Assembly: GCF_014132155.1 (NCBI RefSeq)
Contig: NZ_BLJQ01000003.1
Span: 246,450 to 310,449 of the forward strand
Direction of reading: 5' to 3'
From: Gluconobacter sp. Gdi
GTDB taxonomy: Bacteria > Pseudomonadota > Alphaproteobacteria > Acetobacterales > Acetobacteraceae
DNA length: 64,000 nt
Below are positions 47,205-55,328 of the stretch, piece after piece. How positions within the stretch are numbered: position 1 is the stretch's first letter; each line of letters starts with the position of its first letter. The translations under genes and the position numbers were made by a program. The notes under the pieces are model-generated. The model did not search any database. It was given only the letters and a program-made list of their open reading frames with translations, and was not told the origin of the DNA.

Positions 47205-48464
47205 TTACCAGCTTCTCGCTCTGACAATTTCATCCAATCTTGTCGTATAACGCGCAGATAGCAGGGACGCCCTCGGGGTCCATGTACGCCGCAAGCCTGT
47301 CGAAGAAGGCCGCACGACGCCGCTTCCAAATCGCGCGTTGATTGCATCCATAACGGCCATTGCTGCGGAAGAGAGGTCAGGTGCCCGTGTTGAAAACAAT
47401 GCCCCCTGAGCACCTGCTGGCCTGAGATCGGTTAACACAACTCCCGCTTTGAAATATCGATATCCTGGCAACCATACGCTCTGAGCTAGATCGGTAGCAT
47501 GCCGTATCAGATCTCGAGTGTCTGACGTGGGCTCAATGGCAGCGCCGACATGCTTTGCGTACCAGGGGTCCCCATTATGAGGATTCGTCTGGATCAAAAC
47601 AGAAAGGTGCGCGGATTCCAGATGCTCGGCGCGCAGCTTTTCTGCCGCTCTGGCCGCGTAATGAGCAACGGCTTCGCGGATCTCGGGCCATTCGGTCAGA
47701 AGGCGGCCAAAGGTCCGTGTCGAGGCAATGCTTTTCCGACTGGACGAAACATCTGAAAGCGCAAGGCACGACTGCCCACGTAGTTCCGCCTGGACGCGGG
47801 CGCCCACGACAGTCAGAAGATTGCGGATTGATTTTGGGTCCAGTGTCACAAAATCTGACACTGTCTCAATGCCCATCGACTGCAATTTCTTTACGGTCTG
47901 CCGTCCAGTTCCCCAGACCTCTTCGATGCTGGTGACGGCGTACCATTCGGCCCGGATACGCGGATCTGTCAGATCACATAGCCCTTCCAGTCGCGCGTGA
48001 TCCTTGGCCAAACCATTCGCTAGTTTGGCGATCGTCTTTGTTGGTCCCCACCCGACGCAGGTCGGAATTTTCGCCTCTCGCCAGACAGCCTCTCTGATGT
48101 TCTTACAGCGCTCATACAAGTCACCTGGCAGACTTGTCAGATCGAGGAACATCTCATCGATCGAATAGGGCTCGACAGCAGGAACGCGCGCCTGAAGAAC
48201 CTCGTACATCCGGCGAGACATGTCGGCATAAAGGGCATAATTGGACGAATACCAAACGACCGGCCGAGCTTCAGGGCGTTTGCGGGCGAAGTGCCAGGGA
48301 TCGCCCATCTTGATCCCAAGGCTTTTGGCTTCGCGTGTTCTGGCTATGGCGCAGCCGTCATTATTACTGAGAACCACGACTGGCTTGCGCTTCAGGCGCG
48401 GCTCGAAAGCCCGCTGACAGGAACAATAAAACGAATTGCCATCAATCAGGCCAAAGACAGGCAT
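47205..48464 (-). CDS. umuC: Y-family DNA polymerase, Pol V catalytic subunit
   Basis: 419 residues. Clear UmuC: FGLIDGNSFYCSCQRAFEP with the first catalytic Asp, VVLSNNDGCAIARTREAK, YSIDEMFLDLT with the acidic pair, and KTIAKLANGLAK in the fingers/thumb region; C-terminal little-finger and tail domains present. Performs error-prone translesion synthesis with UmuD'2. It overlaps the umuD-like stop by one base and is controlled by the SOS box upstream of that gene. Confidence 0.93.
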   Translation of the reverse strand: MPVFGLIDGNSFYCSCQRAFEPRLKRKPVVVLSNNDGCAIARTREAKSLGIKMGDPWHFARKRPEARPVVWYSSNYALYADMSRRMYEVLQARVPAVEPYSIDEMFLDLTSLPGDLYERCKNIREAVWREAKIPTCVGWGPTKTIAKLANGLAKDHARLEGLCDLTDPRIRAEWYAVTSIEEVWGTGRQTVKKLQSMGIETVSDFVTLDPKSIRNLLTVVGARVQAELRGQSCLALSDVSSSRKSIASTRTFGRLLTEWPEIREAVAHYAARAAEKLRAEHLESAHLSVLIQTNPHNGDPWYAKHVGAAIEPTSDTRDLIRHATDLAQSVWLPGYRYFKAGVVLTDLRPAGAQGALFSTRAPDLSSAAMAVMDAINARFGSGVVRPSSTGLRRTWTPRASLLSARYTTRLDEIVRARSW

Positions 48465-48841
48465 CAGACGTCTGTGCGGACTAGGCCGGTCGCTACGGCC
48501 CAGATTGAGACGTCAGTGTCATCGTCGACCTGGAGAGGTTTGGTGGATCCTGACGGGCGAAGCCACCAGCCATCGGGACGCTGTGTTAGTTCGCAAACGC
48601 GCAGCTCATCTCCGACGCTGGCTATCACGACGACACCCGCCCGTGGAGCTAAGGCAGAATCGACCACCAGAATGTCGCCGTGCTTGATTCCGCGTCCGAC
48701 CAGGGCATCACCTTCGACGCGAACGGGGTAGCGGCTTGGCTGACGCAGATCCAAGACGGCCGCCATTAAGTCGATAGTACCCTCGATATTGTCAGCTGTG
48801 GGTGATGCAAAACCCGTTGTGCGGTCGCCTTGATATGCCAT
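48464..48841 (-). CDS. umuD: UmuD'-like subunit, short and without Ser-Lys dyad
   Basis: 125 residues. It begins only about nine residues before the FASPTADNIEG segment that in E. coli UmuD follows the self-cleavage site, so it corresponds to the processed form UmuD'. The catalytic Ser is Ala46 (RVEGDALV) and the Lys is Cys83 (LRVCEL), so it cannot process itself. Phage P1 HumD is a known naturally short UmuD'-like protein. AGGAAG lies before the ATG; the SOS box is 21-35 bases upstream. Confidence 0.85.
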   Translation of the reverse strand: MAYQGDRTTGFASPTADNIEGTIDLMAAVLDLRQPSRYPVRVEGDALVGRGIKHGDILVVDSALAPRAGVVVIASVGDELRVCELTQRPDGWWLRPSGSTKPLQVDDDTDVSIWAVATGLVRTDV

Positions 48842-48861
48842 GTTCTCTTCCTGTCTAATGA

Positions 48862-48876
48862 GAACAAAAAGAGAAC
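48862..48876. promoter_or_regulatory. LexA (SOS) box of the umuDC operon
   Basis: GAAC-N7-GAAC (48862-48865 and 48873-48876) is the reverse-strand form of the alphaproteobacterial LexA site GTTC-N7-GTTC. It lies 21 bases before the umuD-like start. Confidence 0.85.
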
Positions 48877-48971
48877 ATATTAGGCCGCGTCAAATGAATT
48901 CTGTACCGGAAATTCGTTTGTCAGCAATTTCAGAAGGTTAGTGCATCTGTGCGAAACGGTCATTTTGGACT

Positions 48972-48993
48972 GCACGGATTTTGCACGGATTTT
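48972..48993. repeat. Tandem 11-bp repeats, probable integrase arm sites
   Basis: GCACGGATTTT occurs twice without spacer, about 110 bp inside the right end. GGACTGCAC just before it is also found beside attL (1436-1444). Such short repeats flanking the core are typical arm-binding sites for integrase or excisionase. Confidence 0.5.
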
Positions 48994-49100
48994 ATCGGTG
49001 CAGCACGATTCTAGGCGGTAGATATCGGCGATATGCGGCAGCGGAAATGATCGGGCTGGTTCCGAATTTTCTCTTGAAAGCTGCGATTTTATAAGGAATA

Positions 49101-49166
49101 TCTGACCGGATCGGGTGGTGGGCGCAACAGGGATTGAACCTGTGACCCCTACCATGTCAAGGTAGT
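49101..49166. repeat. Right attachment site (attR)
   Basis: Identical to 1316-1381 over 66 bp. Positions 49116-49166 form the 3' part of the intact tRNA-Val, supplied by the phage; the host supplies the remaining 5' part (49167-49190). Confidence 0.92.
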
Positions 49167-49190
49167 GCTCTACCGCTGAGCTATGCGCCC
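49116..49190 (-). tRNA. tRNA-Val (anticodon GAC)
   Basis: 75 bases including an encoded CCA. Acceptor GGGCGCA pairs with TGCGCCC, discriminator A; anticodon stem CTACC/GGTAG encloses TTGACAT, anticodon GAC; T arm CAGG/CCTG with TTCAATC. The 3' half is of phage origin after integration, yet the gene is complete. Confidence 0.95.
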
Positions 49191-49267
49191 CCGATCCGGT
49201 GAGGCGGTGTTTAGCTGTCTCGAATGTGGGTGACAACCCCCTTGAACAAAAAAAATGCACTGAGGTT

Positions 49268-50140
49268 ATGACTGACCCTTCCCCCTATCCTGCTGTAATC
49301 ATTCAAAAGCCTCAGAAAACGGCCATTCCTCTTGTAGTTTCTTCTCCGCATTCCGGACAGAAATATTTTCAGGATTTTCTGGAGAGCAGTCGGCTTTCAT
49401 TGTGGGAGCTTCAGCAGACAGAAGACAGGTTTGTCGATCAGTTGTTCGAATGTGTTCCATCCATGGGGGGAACATTGCTGACAACCGAATTTCCACGGAT
49501 CTGGTGTGACGTTAATCGGGATTGCCGTGAACTGGATTCGGGAATGTTCAAACCTTCCCTTTCCGCCTCTGGTTTGCTGCAGACCTCGAAAGTCCGTGCA
49601 GGTTTTGGGGTTATTCCGCGTTGCGCCACGCAAGGACGACCAATCTATACGCACTGCCTGCCATTGGATGAAGTTCAAAGGCGCCTGGTTGCGTCGTGGG
49701 TCCCCTATCATCAGGCCCTTCAGAATCTTTTGTACGAAATGCAAAAACAGTTTGGCTCAGTAATTCTTCTAGAGGCTCATTCAATGCCCCGCCTGCATCA
49801 GGCGAAAAGCTGCGACATGGTTCTGGGTGATCTGCATGGCAAATCATGCTCCCCCGCTCTCACAGAGTGTGCGGAGCACTATCTTTCAGGCAGAGGATAC
49901 GCTGTTCGAAGGAATGTGCCTTACGCGGGGGGCTACATCACGCGACATTATGGCCAGCCATCTGAGGGCATTCATGTCCTTCAGCTCGAAATATGCCGAT
50001 CCCGTTATTTGAACCCGGTCACCCTTCAGCCGTCGCGTGGGTTTGAACAGGTTAAAAACGATATAGACGGCCTTGTGCTTGAGTTGGCTGATCTTGCATG
50101 TCACGCCTTTCAGGTCAGCGAGGCTGCTGTGGCAGAATAA
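49268..50140 (+). CDS. N-formylglutamate amidohydrolase-like protein
   Basis: About 290 residues from the ATG at 49268. Hydrolyses N-formylglutamate or related N-formyl compounds (histidine degradation in relatives). Family features: LVVSSPHSGQKYF near the start, TEFPRIWCDVNRDCRELD, VILLEAHSMPR with candidate metal ligands, and GGYITRHYGQPSEGIHVLQL, EICRSRYL. First host gene to the right of the prophage; no histidine-degradation genes adjoin. Confidence 0.88.
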   Translation: MTDPSPYPAVIIQKPQKTAIPLVVSSPHSGQKYFQDFLESSRLSLWELQQTEDRFVDQLFECVPSMGGTLLTTEFPRIWCDVNRDCRELDSGMFKPSLSASGLLQTSKVRAGFGVIPRCATQGRPIYTHCLPLDEVQRRLVASWVPYHQALQNLLYEMQKQFGSVILLEAHSMPRLHQAKSCDMVLGDLHGKSCSPALTECAEHYLSGRGYAVRRNVPYAGGYITRHYGQPSEGIHVLQLEICRSRYLNPVTLQPSRGFEQVKNDIDGLVLELADLACHAFQVSEAAVAE

Positions 50141-50258
50141 TCCCGGTGGCTTTTTTATGGTTGCGAACTCAAGAAACCGGTCACTAGATTGTGCCCTGCC
50201 TATTCTTTGAGACTATGCGCTAAGCTCCGGATTTTAAACTCTGGTTTGGGACATAGGC

Positions 50259-51719
50259 ATGTTTCTGGGAATTGACGTCGGAACTTCCGGAATCAAGGTT
50301 TTGTTGGTGGACGAGAACCAACAGGAAGTTGCGTCTCATACAGAGGGTCTGACAGTCAGTCGGCCATACGATGGATGGAGCGAACAGGCTCCGGAAGACT
50401 GGTGGACTGCGACCTGTCGTGGCATCGACCACTTGAAGTCCAGAGTTCCAGAAGCTGTTTCTGCCATACGGGGCATTGGTCTTTCCGGCCAGCAGCATGG
50501 TGCAGTTTTGCTGGATTCTGCGGGAGAGGTTCTGCGCCCGTGTATTCTTTGGAATGATACCCGCTCAGAGGCGGAATGTGCGCTTTTTGAAGAGCGTTTC
50601 CCCCGCAGTCGAGAGATTACGGGCAACGTTGCAATGCCTGGCTTTACCGCTCCAAAAATTCTGTGGGTTGCTCGGCATGAACCTGAAATTTTCGAACGTA
50701 TTCAGCATGTTCTTCTTCCAAAGGCATGGCTGCGCTACAGAATGACGGGTCAGATGATTGAAGACATGTCCGATGCTTCAGGCACTCTCTGGCTGGATGT
50801 GGGAAAACGTGAATGGTCACCTGAAGCCTTGAAGGCAACGGGCCTGACATGTGCCAACATGCCTGAGCTCCGTGAGGGGACTGCGCCAGCAGGATATCTG
50901 AATGAAGAGCTCACCAAACGTTGGGGAATGGTGGCTTCCCCGGTCTTTGCCGGCAGTGCGGGCGATAATGCTGCGGGAGCTGTTGGGCTTGGTGCAATCC
51001 GCAATGGCGATGCGTTTATCTCGCTGGGAACGTCTGGTGTTGTTTGGGTGACGACCAACGAATTTCGTCCGGAGCATCAGTCTGCCGTCCATGCGTTTTG
51101 TCACGCTGTTCCCAAGACCTGGCATCAGATGGGGGTCACTCTGTCTGCCGCGGCTTCGCTTGCCTGGTGGGCAAGAACCTGTGGGATGAAAGAAGCTGAT
51201 CTACTGGCTGAACTTCCTGAAAAACCGTCCCACCCTTCTCCCGTCTTGTTTGCCCCTTATTTGTCTGGAGAAAGAACGCCTTACAACGATGGGACCATTC
51301 GAGGGGCATTTATCGGGCTTTCACAGGACACAAGCCGTTCTGAGCTGACGCAGGCAGTATTAGAGGGGGTGGCATTCTCTTTCCGGGACGCCCTTGAGGG
51401 GCTGAAGGTGTCAGGATCTTCCATTCAGGAAGCCGACGTTATCGGCGGGGGCTCGCGCAGCCCATTCTGGATTTCCATTCTGGCGTCTGTGTTGGATTTA
51501 CGGCTCCATTGCCTGGCACATGGAGAGCATGGTGGCGCATTTGGGGCTGCCAGGTTGGCGCGTCTTGCGGCAACAGGTGAAAGTGTAGAGAGCGTCTGCA
51601 CGTCTCCAGAACGTGTCTCGGCAACTGATCCTGAAGCTGGCCTTCAAAATGAATATGCTGCGGCCTATCGCCGGTATCGTCGGATATATTCAGCGCTTCG
51701 TAACATTCAGGATGCGTGA
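50259..51719 (+). CDS. xylB: Xylulokinase
   Basis: 486 residues of the FGGY carbohydrate kinase family; phosphorylates D-xylulose to feed the pentose phosphate pathway. Seen: FLGIDVGTSGIKVLLVDENQ (phosphate-binding), GLSGQQHGAVLLD with LRPCILWNDTRS, ISLGTSGVVWVTT and VIGGGSRSPFWISILASVL. Cytoplasmic. Upstream gap 50141-50258 likely holds its promoter. Confidence 0.93.
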   Translation: MFLGIDVGTSGIKVLLVDENQQEVASHTEGLTVSRPYDGWSEQAPEDWWTATCRGIDHLKSRVPEAVSAIRGIGLSGQQHGAVLLDSAGEVLRPCILWNDTRSEAECALFEERFPRSREITGNVAMPGFTAPKILWVARHEPEIFERIQHVLLPKAWLRYRMTGQMIEDMSDASGTLWLDVGKREWSPEALKATGLTCANMPELREGTAPAGYLNEELTKRWGMVASPVFAGSAGDNAAGAVGLGAIRNGDAFISLGTSGVVWVTTNEFRPEHQSAVHAFCHAVPKTWHQMGVTLSAAASLAWWARTCGMKEADLLAELPEKPSHPSPVLFAPYLSGERTPYNDGTIRGAFIGLSQDTSRSELTQAVLEGVAFSFRDALEGLKVSGSSIQEADVIGGGSRSPFWISILASVLDLRLHCLAHGEHGGAFGAARLARLAATGESVESVCTSPERVSATDPEAGLQNEYAAAYRRYRRIYSALRNIQDA

Positions 51720-51779
51720 ATTAATTTTGGTAACGCAAACAGAAGAGGTTTTGTCTGCGGAAAACGCGTGGTAGGGCCC

Positions 51780-52385
51780 ATGGTCATGCAGACAAAAATT
51801 CCTTCCGTCTATCTTGCTGGAGATCTCGTCTTTCGACCTGATGCTCTCTCCATATTCGAGCGCCTCAAAGCTATTTGTGCGGAGTATGGGCTTGAAGGGA
51901 TTGCTCCGTTTGACGGGCAAGCAGAAGCTCGTCTGATGCCGCCAGGACGGGAGACCATTCTGGCATTTGTCCGCGCTGACCGAGCATTGATGGATCAGTG
52001 TGATGCAGGTCTGTTCTGTGTGGATCCGTTCCGTCGTGCGGCGGACATGGATCCAGGCACTGCCGTGGAAATCGGTTATATGCACGGTTTGGGCAAGCCG
52101 ATGGAGGGCTATACAGTTGACGGACGACTGTATCCCGAAAAAGTTGAAGCATACTGGGAAAAGTCCTGGAAGCAGCCACTTCGATCGAGGGTCGAGGACG
52201 GGGCGCCCGCTTCAGGCAGTCAGGAAGATCCAGATGGAATGTTGGTTCATTCTGAAGGCCTTCTACAAAATGGCATGGTAGACGGCTTCATCGGCTTCTC
52301 GGGCGGAGAAATCTCTATTGACCCGGATTTTTATGAAGCTTTTCGAAAAGCAGCAAAACGTCTCTCAGGGCGTCTGAGCCATTAA
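51780..52385 (+). CDS. Nucleoside 2-deoxyribosyltransferase-like protein
   Basis: 201 residues. VYLAGDLVFRPDAL at the start, DRALMDQCDAGLFCVDPF, and DPGTAVEIGYMHGLGKPM, whose Glu is the expected nucleophile, place it in the nucleoside 2-deoxyribosyltransferase family (base exchange on deoxyribonucleosides or related N-glycoside hydrolysis). An ATG at 51786 is also possible. Confidence 0.85.
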   Translation: MVMQTKIPSVYLAGDLVFRPDALSIFERLKAICAEYGLEGIAPFDGQAEARLMPPGRETILAFVRADRALMDQCDAGLFCVDPFRRAADMDPGTAVEIGYMHGLGKPMEGYTVDGRLYPEKVEAYWEKSWKQPLRSRVEDGAPASGSQEDPDGMLVHSEGLLQNGMVDGFIGFSGGEISIDPDFYEAFRKAAKRLSGRLSH

Positions 52386-52481
52386 AACGTGCCTTCCTCT
52401 TTGATGCAGCTATGGGAAATGCTCGCTGAGAAGGTTTGAGAGCGCCCGCGGGCAGGATTATCATCTTGAAAGGTTACTGCC

Positions 52482-52721
52482 TTGCGATTTCACAGGCTGA
52501 CCATTGTCTGTTTGAGTATGATGGCGGGATGTGCAGCTTCTCCCCATCGAGATGTGCGGGACGACCTTTTGAAGCCTGTTCATTCTGCTGCTCCAGAGAG
52601 CAATGAGAAAGATGGCCTCAAGGACGGAAAAGTACACGGTTCTATGTCAATGAGTACCGGCTTTGGGGCCGGTCGAGCTTCGAATGAGCTAGGGAGATAC
52701 GGGTCATTGGGAGGATGGTGA
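52482..52721 (+). CDS. Small host lipoprotein
   Basis: 79 residues with a lipoprotein signal (CLSMMAGC, Cys about residue 17). The mature part is polar, with a Gly/Ser-rich end (GSMSMSTGFGAGRASNELGR). No family recognised; small outer-membrane lipoprotein likely. Confidence 0.6.
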   Translation: MRFHRLTIVCLSMMAGCAASPHRDVRDDLLKPVHSAAPESNEKDGLKDGKVHGSMSMSTGFGAGRASNELGRYGSLGGW

Positions 52722-52906
52722 AATACTCTATCATGAAAAGTGACTTTGTTATTTTTTAGGTCAAAGAATATGACATGCTCTGTTTGTAAGTCTTTATCGG
52801 GGTATCTTCCGGCACGCATAGGCGCTTCTTAATGGTTTGGAAAACATGTTTGATGCAGACTTCAAAGGGTCCGCTTATTGTAAATTTGGGATAGTCTGAT
52901 TTTTTC

Positions 52907-54325
52907 ATGCTTTTACGTCTGACAAAAAAGTGCCCACCGTTTCTTTTTGTCGGCATCGTTGTATTCGTTGCAGCAATAGTAGGTATATCTTCGCGCTATA
53001 TCGGGCAGCTTGCTCAGATCTGGCCAGCAAATGCACTGTTGCTGTGGCTGATGATTACTTACCCTCGCTTTAGCCAAAGAAGTTGCTGGATCAGTGCCTC
53101 TGTCGGTTACTTACTGGCTGGGTGGATAATGGCTGATCCGCTTTTTACAAATGCCTGGCTCACAACAGCAAACCTAGCTGGCGTTGGTATGGGGTACATC
53201 TTGTTTCGGCGCTTGGAACGACAAGAGACAGAGTTGGATGGCCCCCAGTCTGTTCTCGCCTTACTGCTGGTTTGTTCAGGCGCGGCAGGGGCCGCAGCGT
53301 TAGTGGGAACAGGAATTGCATTTTCTCTTCCTGGCAGTACCCCGTGGGGGCGCTTTATTTTGTGGTTCAGTAGTGAGCTGAACCGCTATCTCGTCTTGCT
53401 TCCTGTCTGTTTTGCAGGAAAAAAATGGTTTTCGGATCTTGTGAATGCAGGCTGGCGCAGTGTGTTGGTAACGCCAGGCTTCAATATCGCGCCGATTGTA
53501 AGTCTGGCAGCCTCAGTAGTTCTCGCTACCCTCACTGGCGGTCCTGGCGCAATTGCTTTTCCCGTCCCTGCCCTGCTGTGGTGTGCCCTGACCTACAGCG
53601 TTCTGCCTATGTGTCTTGTCGTCCTGATTTTTAACGTCACGGTGATGGGAATTGTAGAAGCCGGGCTTCTGAATTTCCATCAGGCGCATGAGGCTATTGG
53701 TGTAACCGTTTCCTTTCGGCTTGGTCTTTCTTTTCTGGTACTTGGCCCTCTTACAGTAGCAGCTATCATGAACACGCAACGGGCTTTGGTGGCGCGACTG
53801 AATCAATCCATTACTTGGGATAGTCTAACGCATGTTCTGAGCCGCCAGGCCTATCTGGAGAGAAGCGCGGCCTTGATTAAGGACGTCGTAGAAAACCCGA
53901 AGAACAACGGCGTTGCCATACTTATGATAGACCTTGATCGTTTCAAGGATATCAATGACACGTATGGCCATTTTACGGGAGACGCAGCTCTTGTCGCCGT
54001 GACTGCTGCTATTTCTGATGTGCTTTGTCCCAACCAGATTTTTGGCCGCGTCGGCGGAGAAGAATTTGCGATTACCGTTGCTGCTCTTGATGAAAAGACG
54101 GCTATCGATCTGGCTGAGAAAGTTCGCCAAACGGTAGAGCATGCTCCCTGCCTTATTGCTGAATCAGGATTACAGATGACTGTCAGTATAGGAGTTGTTT
54201 ATCGAGACTGTATAAATGAAAAAGACTTTCAGTCTCTTCTTACGAAGGCGGATGCTGCATTATACGAGGCTAAAGCATCTGGTCGTAATTGTGTGGTGAA
54301 ATATTCTCCTTCAAATAATTTTTGA
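52907..54325 (+). CDS. Membrane diguanylate cyclase (MASE1-like plus GGDEF)
   Basis: 472 residues. The N-terminal 280 residues form about eight membrane helices with an IGQLAQIWPANALLLWLM segment typical of MASE1-type sensors. The GGDEF domain follows (about 310-465): MIDLDRFKDINDTYGHFTGD and FGRVGGEEFAI, with the active GGEEF form. No RxxD inhibitory site is seen before it. Makes cyclic di-GMP in response to an unknown membrane signal. Confidence 0.9.
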   Translation: MLLRLTKKCPPFLFVGIVVFVAAIVGISSRYIGQLAQIWPANALLLWLMITYPRFSQRSCWISASVGYLLAGWIMADPLFTNAWLTTANLAGVGMGYILFRRLERQETELDGPQSVLALLLVCSGAAGAAALVGTGIAFSLPGSTPWGRFILWFSSELNRYLVLLPVCFAGKKWFSDLVNAGWRSVLVTPGFNIAPIVSLAASVVLATLTGGPGAIAFPVPALLWCALTYSVLPMCLVVLIFNVTVMGIVEAGLLNFHQAHEAIGVTVSFRLGLSFLVLGPLTVAAIMNTQRALVARLNQSITWDSLTHVLSRQAYLERSAALIKDVVENPKNNGVAILMIDLDRFKDINDTYGHFTGDAALVAVTAAISDVLCPNQIFGRVGGEEFAITVAALDEKTAIDLAEKVRQTVEHAPCLIAESGLQMTVSIGVVYRDCINEKDFQSLLTKADAALYEAKASGRNCVVKYSPSNNF

Positions 54326-54484
54326 TTTTTTTTCTTCGATGTGAGGTTGTATTTTCTATAATTTCTTTGCGGCGTTCTCTTTTCAAGATGGCATAATATT
54401 CCCGTAACTCTGATGATGCATCCGAAAAGCGATAATATGAATTAGCGTCTGAAGAAAAATTAGAAAGAGCTAAAAATTTACTCA

Positions 54485-54945
54485 TTTTTCTAAAAAACGG
54501 CTGAAGGCGGTTCTCCAATTATATCCCTCTGTCAGGCCCATTGGACTTTCTACGGCCAACGTGCTGTTTCTTTTGCACTCGTGGCCTCGATCCGGCGGAT
54601 AACCTCCAGCAACTACGGGAGGTATGATGTCGTCAAGATTGATCAGACCAAGTGGCGGCCATAAGAAACATTGCAGACTGGTTGCCACATCTTTTCTGTC
54701 GTGCTCCGCCCACTGATCGCTCTGTACTGTAATCCAGTCCTCTCCGACGCTTTGTAACTGCCGGTCTGCTCTCTGTGCTTCGGCCCGATGCGCTTTCTGG
54801 TCAGGGCAGGATCACGAACGGCCCGTAGCTTACTTCTCGCGGCCGCCGAAGCGATACTTCATACGCCATAGTTGCGAGCCGTTAGGTTGTACGAGAATGA
54901 ATAAGCTGCCCGTTTGTAAGCTTTTTCTGCTAGCGCAAGGCGATG
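54485..54945 (-). pseudogene. Decayed P4-type integrase
   Basis: Read on the reverse strand, FILVQPNGSQLWRMKYRFGG (about 54847-54920) is the N-terminal signature of P4-family tyrosine integrases. After a stop and frame changes, AEAQRADRQLQSVGEDWITV, QSDQWAEHDRKDVATSLQCF and LWPPLGLINLDDI follow, matching the core-binding region. The catalytic domain is missing. It marks an older, separate integrative element at this place. Confidence 0.75.
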
Positions 54946-55328
54946 CAGTTGAATATCCATCAGCATCGATACCCCACACATGAAATGATACTCTCATTAT
55001 ACTCCGACGCTGCTTGAGCTTGAGGGACTATCACGGAGCATTATAAAGTCCACAAACAGCAAAAATCGCCAGTTTGATGACACTAAAATCACTATGAATT
55101 ATTGTGGGACGCATTGAATGGCGGAGGGATGTCAATGTATTTGAACGGTTAATTGTATGATTTTCAAAGAAAATTTTCGATGAGTATTTTATAATACCCC
55201 TAATTATGCCCCGGATATTAATCCAACATATTATAGTGGTAATTTGAGAGGGTTACGGAGCTTATAAATGAAGAAACCTGCCTATCTCACATGGCGTTTG
55301 CAAACCTGCTTTTTCCTTGTGGAAGATA
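54946..55328. other. Intergenic region without a supported gene
   Basis: AT-rich, with no open frame I can support. It follows the decayed integrase and precedes the histidine kinase 3' end, and is probably residue of the same lost element. Two long T/A-rich stretches near 55130-55230 give no clear terminator. Confidence 0.4.

Larger units (their letters stand above)
1316..49166. mobile_element. Complete contractile-tailed prophage integrated in tRNA-Val
   Basis: The element is bounded by a 66-bp perfect direct repeat (1316-1381 and 49101-49166) that covers the 3' part of a tRNA-Val gene. It holds the full set of modules expected of a temperate myovirus: integrase, repressor/Cro, replication, terminase, portal, capsid, sheath, tube, tape measure, baseplate, spike, fibres and lysis. 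No obviously broken structural gene was seen, so it could be functional. Gene order (portal, Mu F-like head protein, DUF2213 protease, DUF2184 capsid, DUF3383 sheath, baseplate J, DUF2612) is typical of a widespread proteobacterial myovirus type. Inference from gene content; activity is untested. Confidence 0.93.

Noticed and set aside
54270-54518. 82-codon reverse frame at the end of the diguanylate cyclase gene
   Set aside because: Overlaps a well-supported gene, is AT-biased and matches no family; likely chance or element residue.
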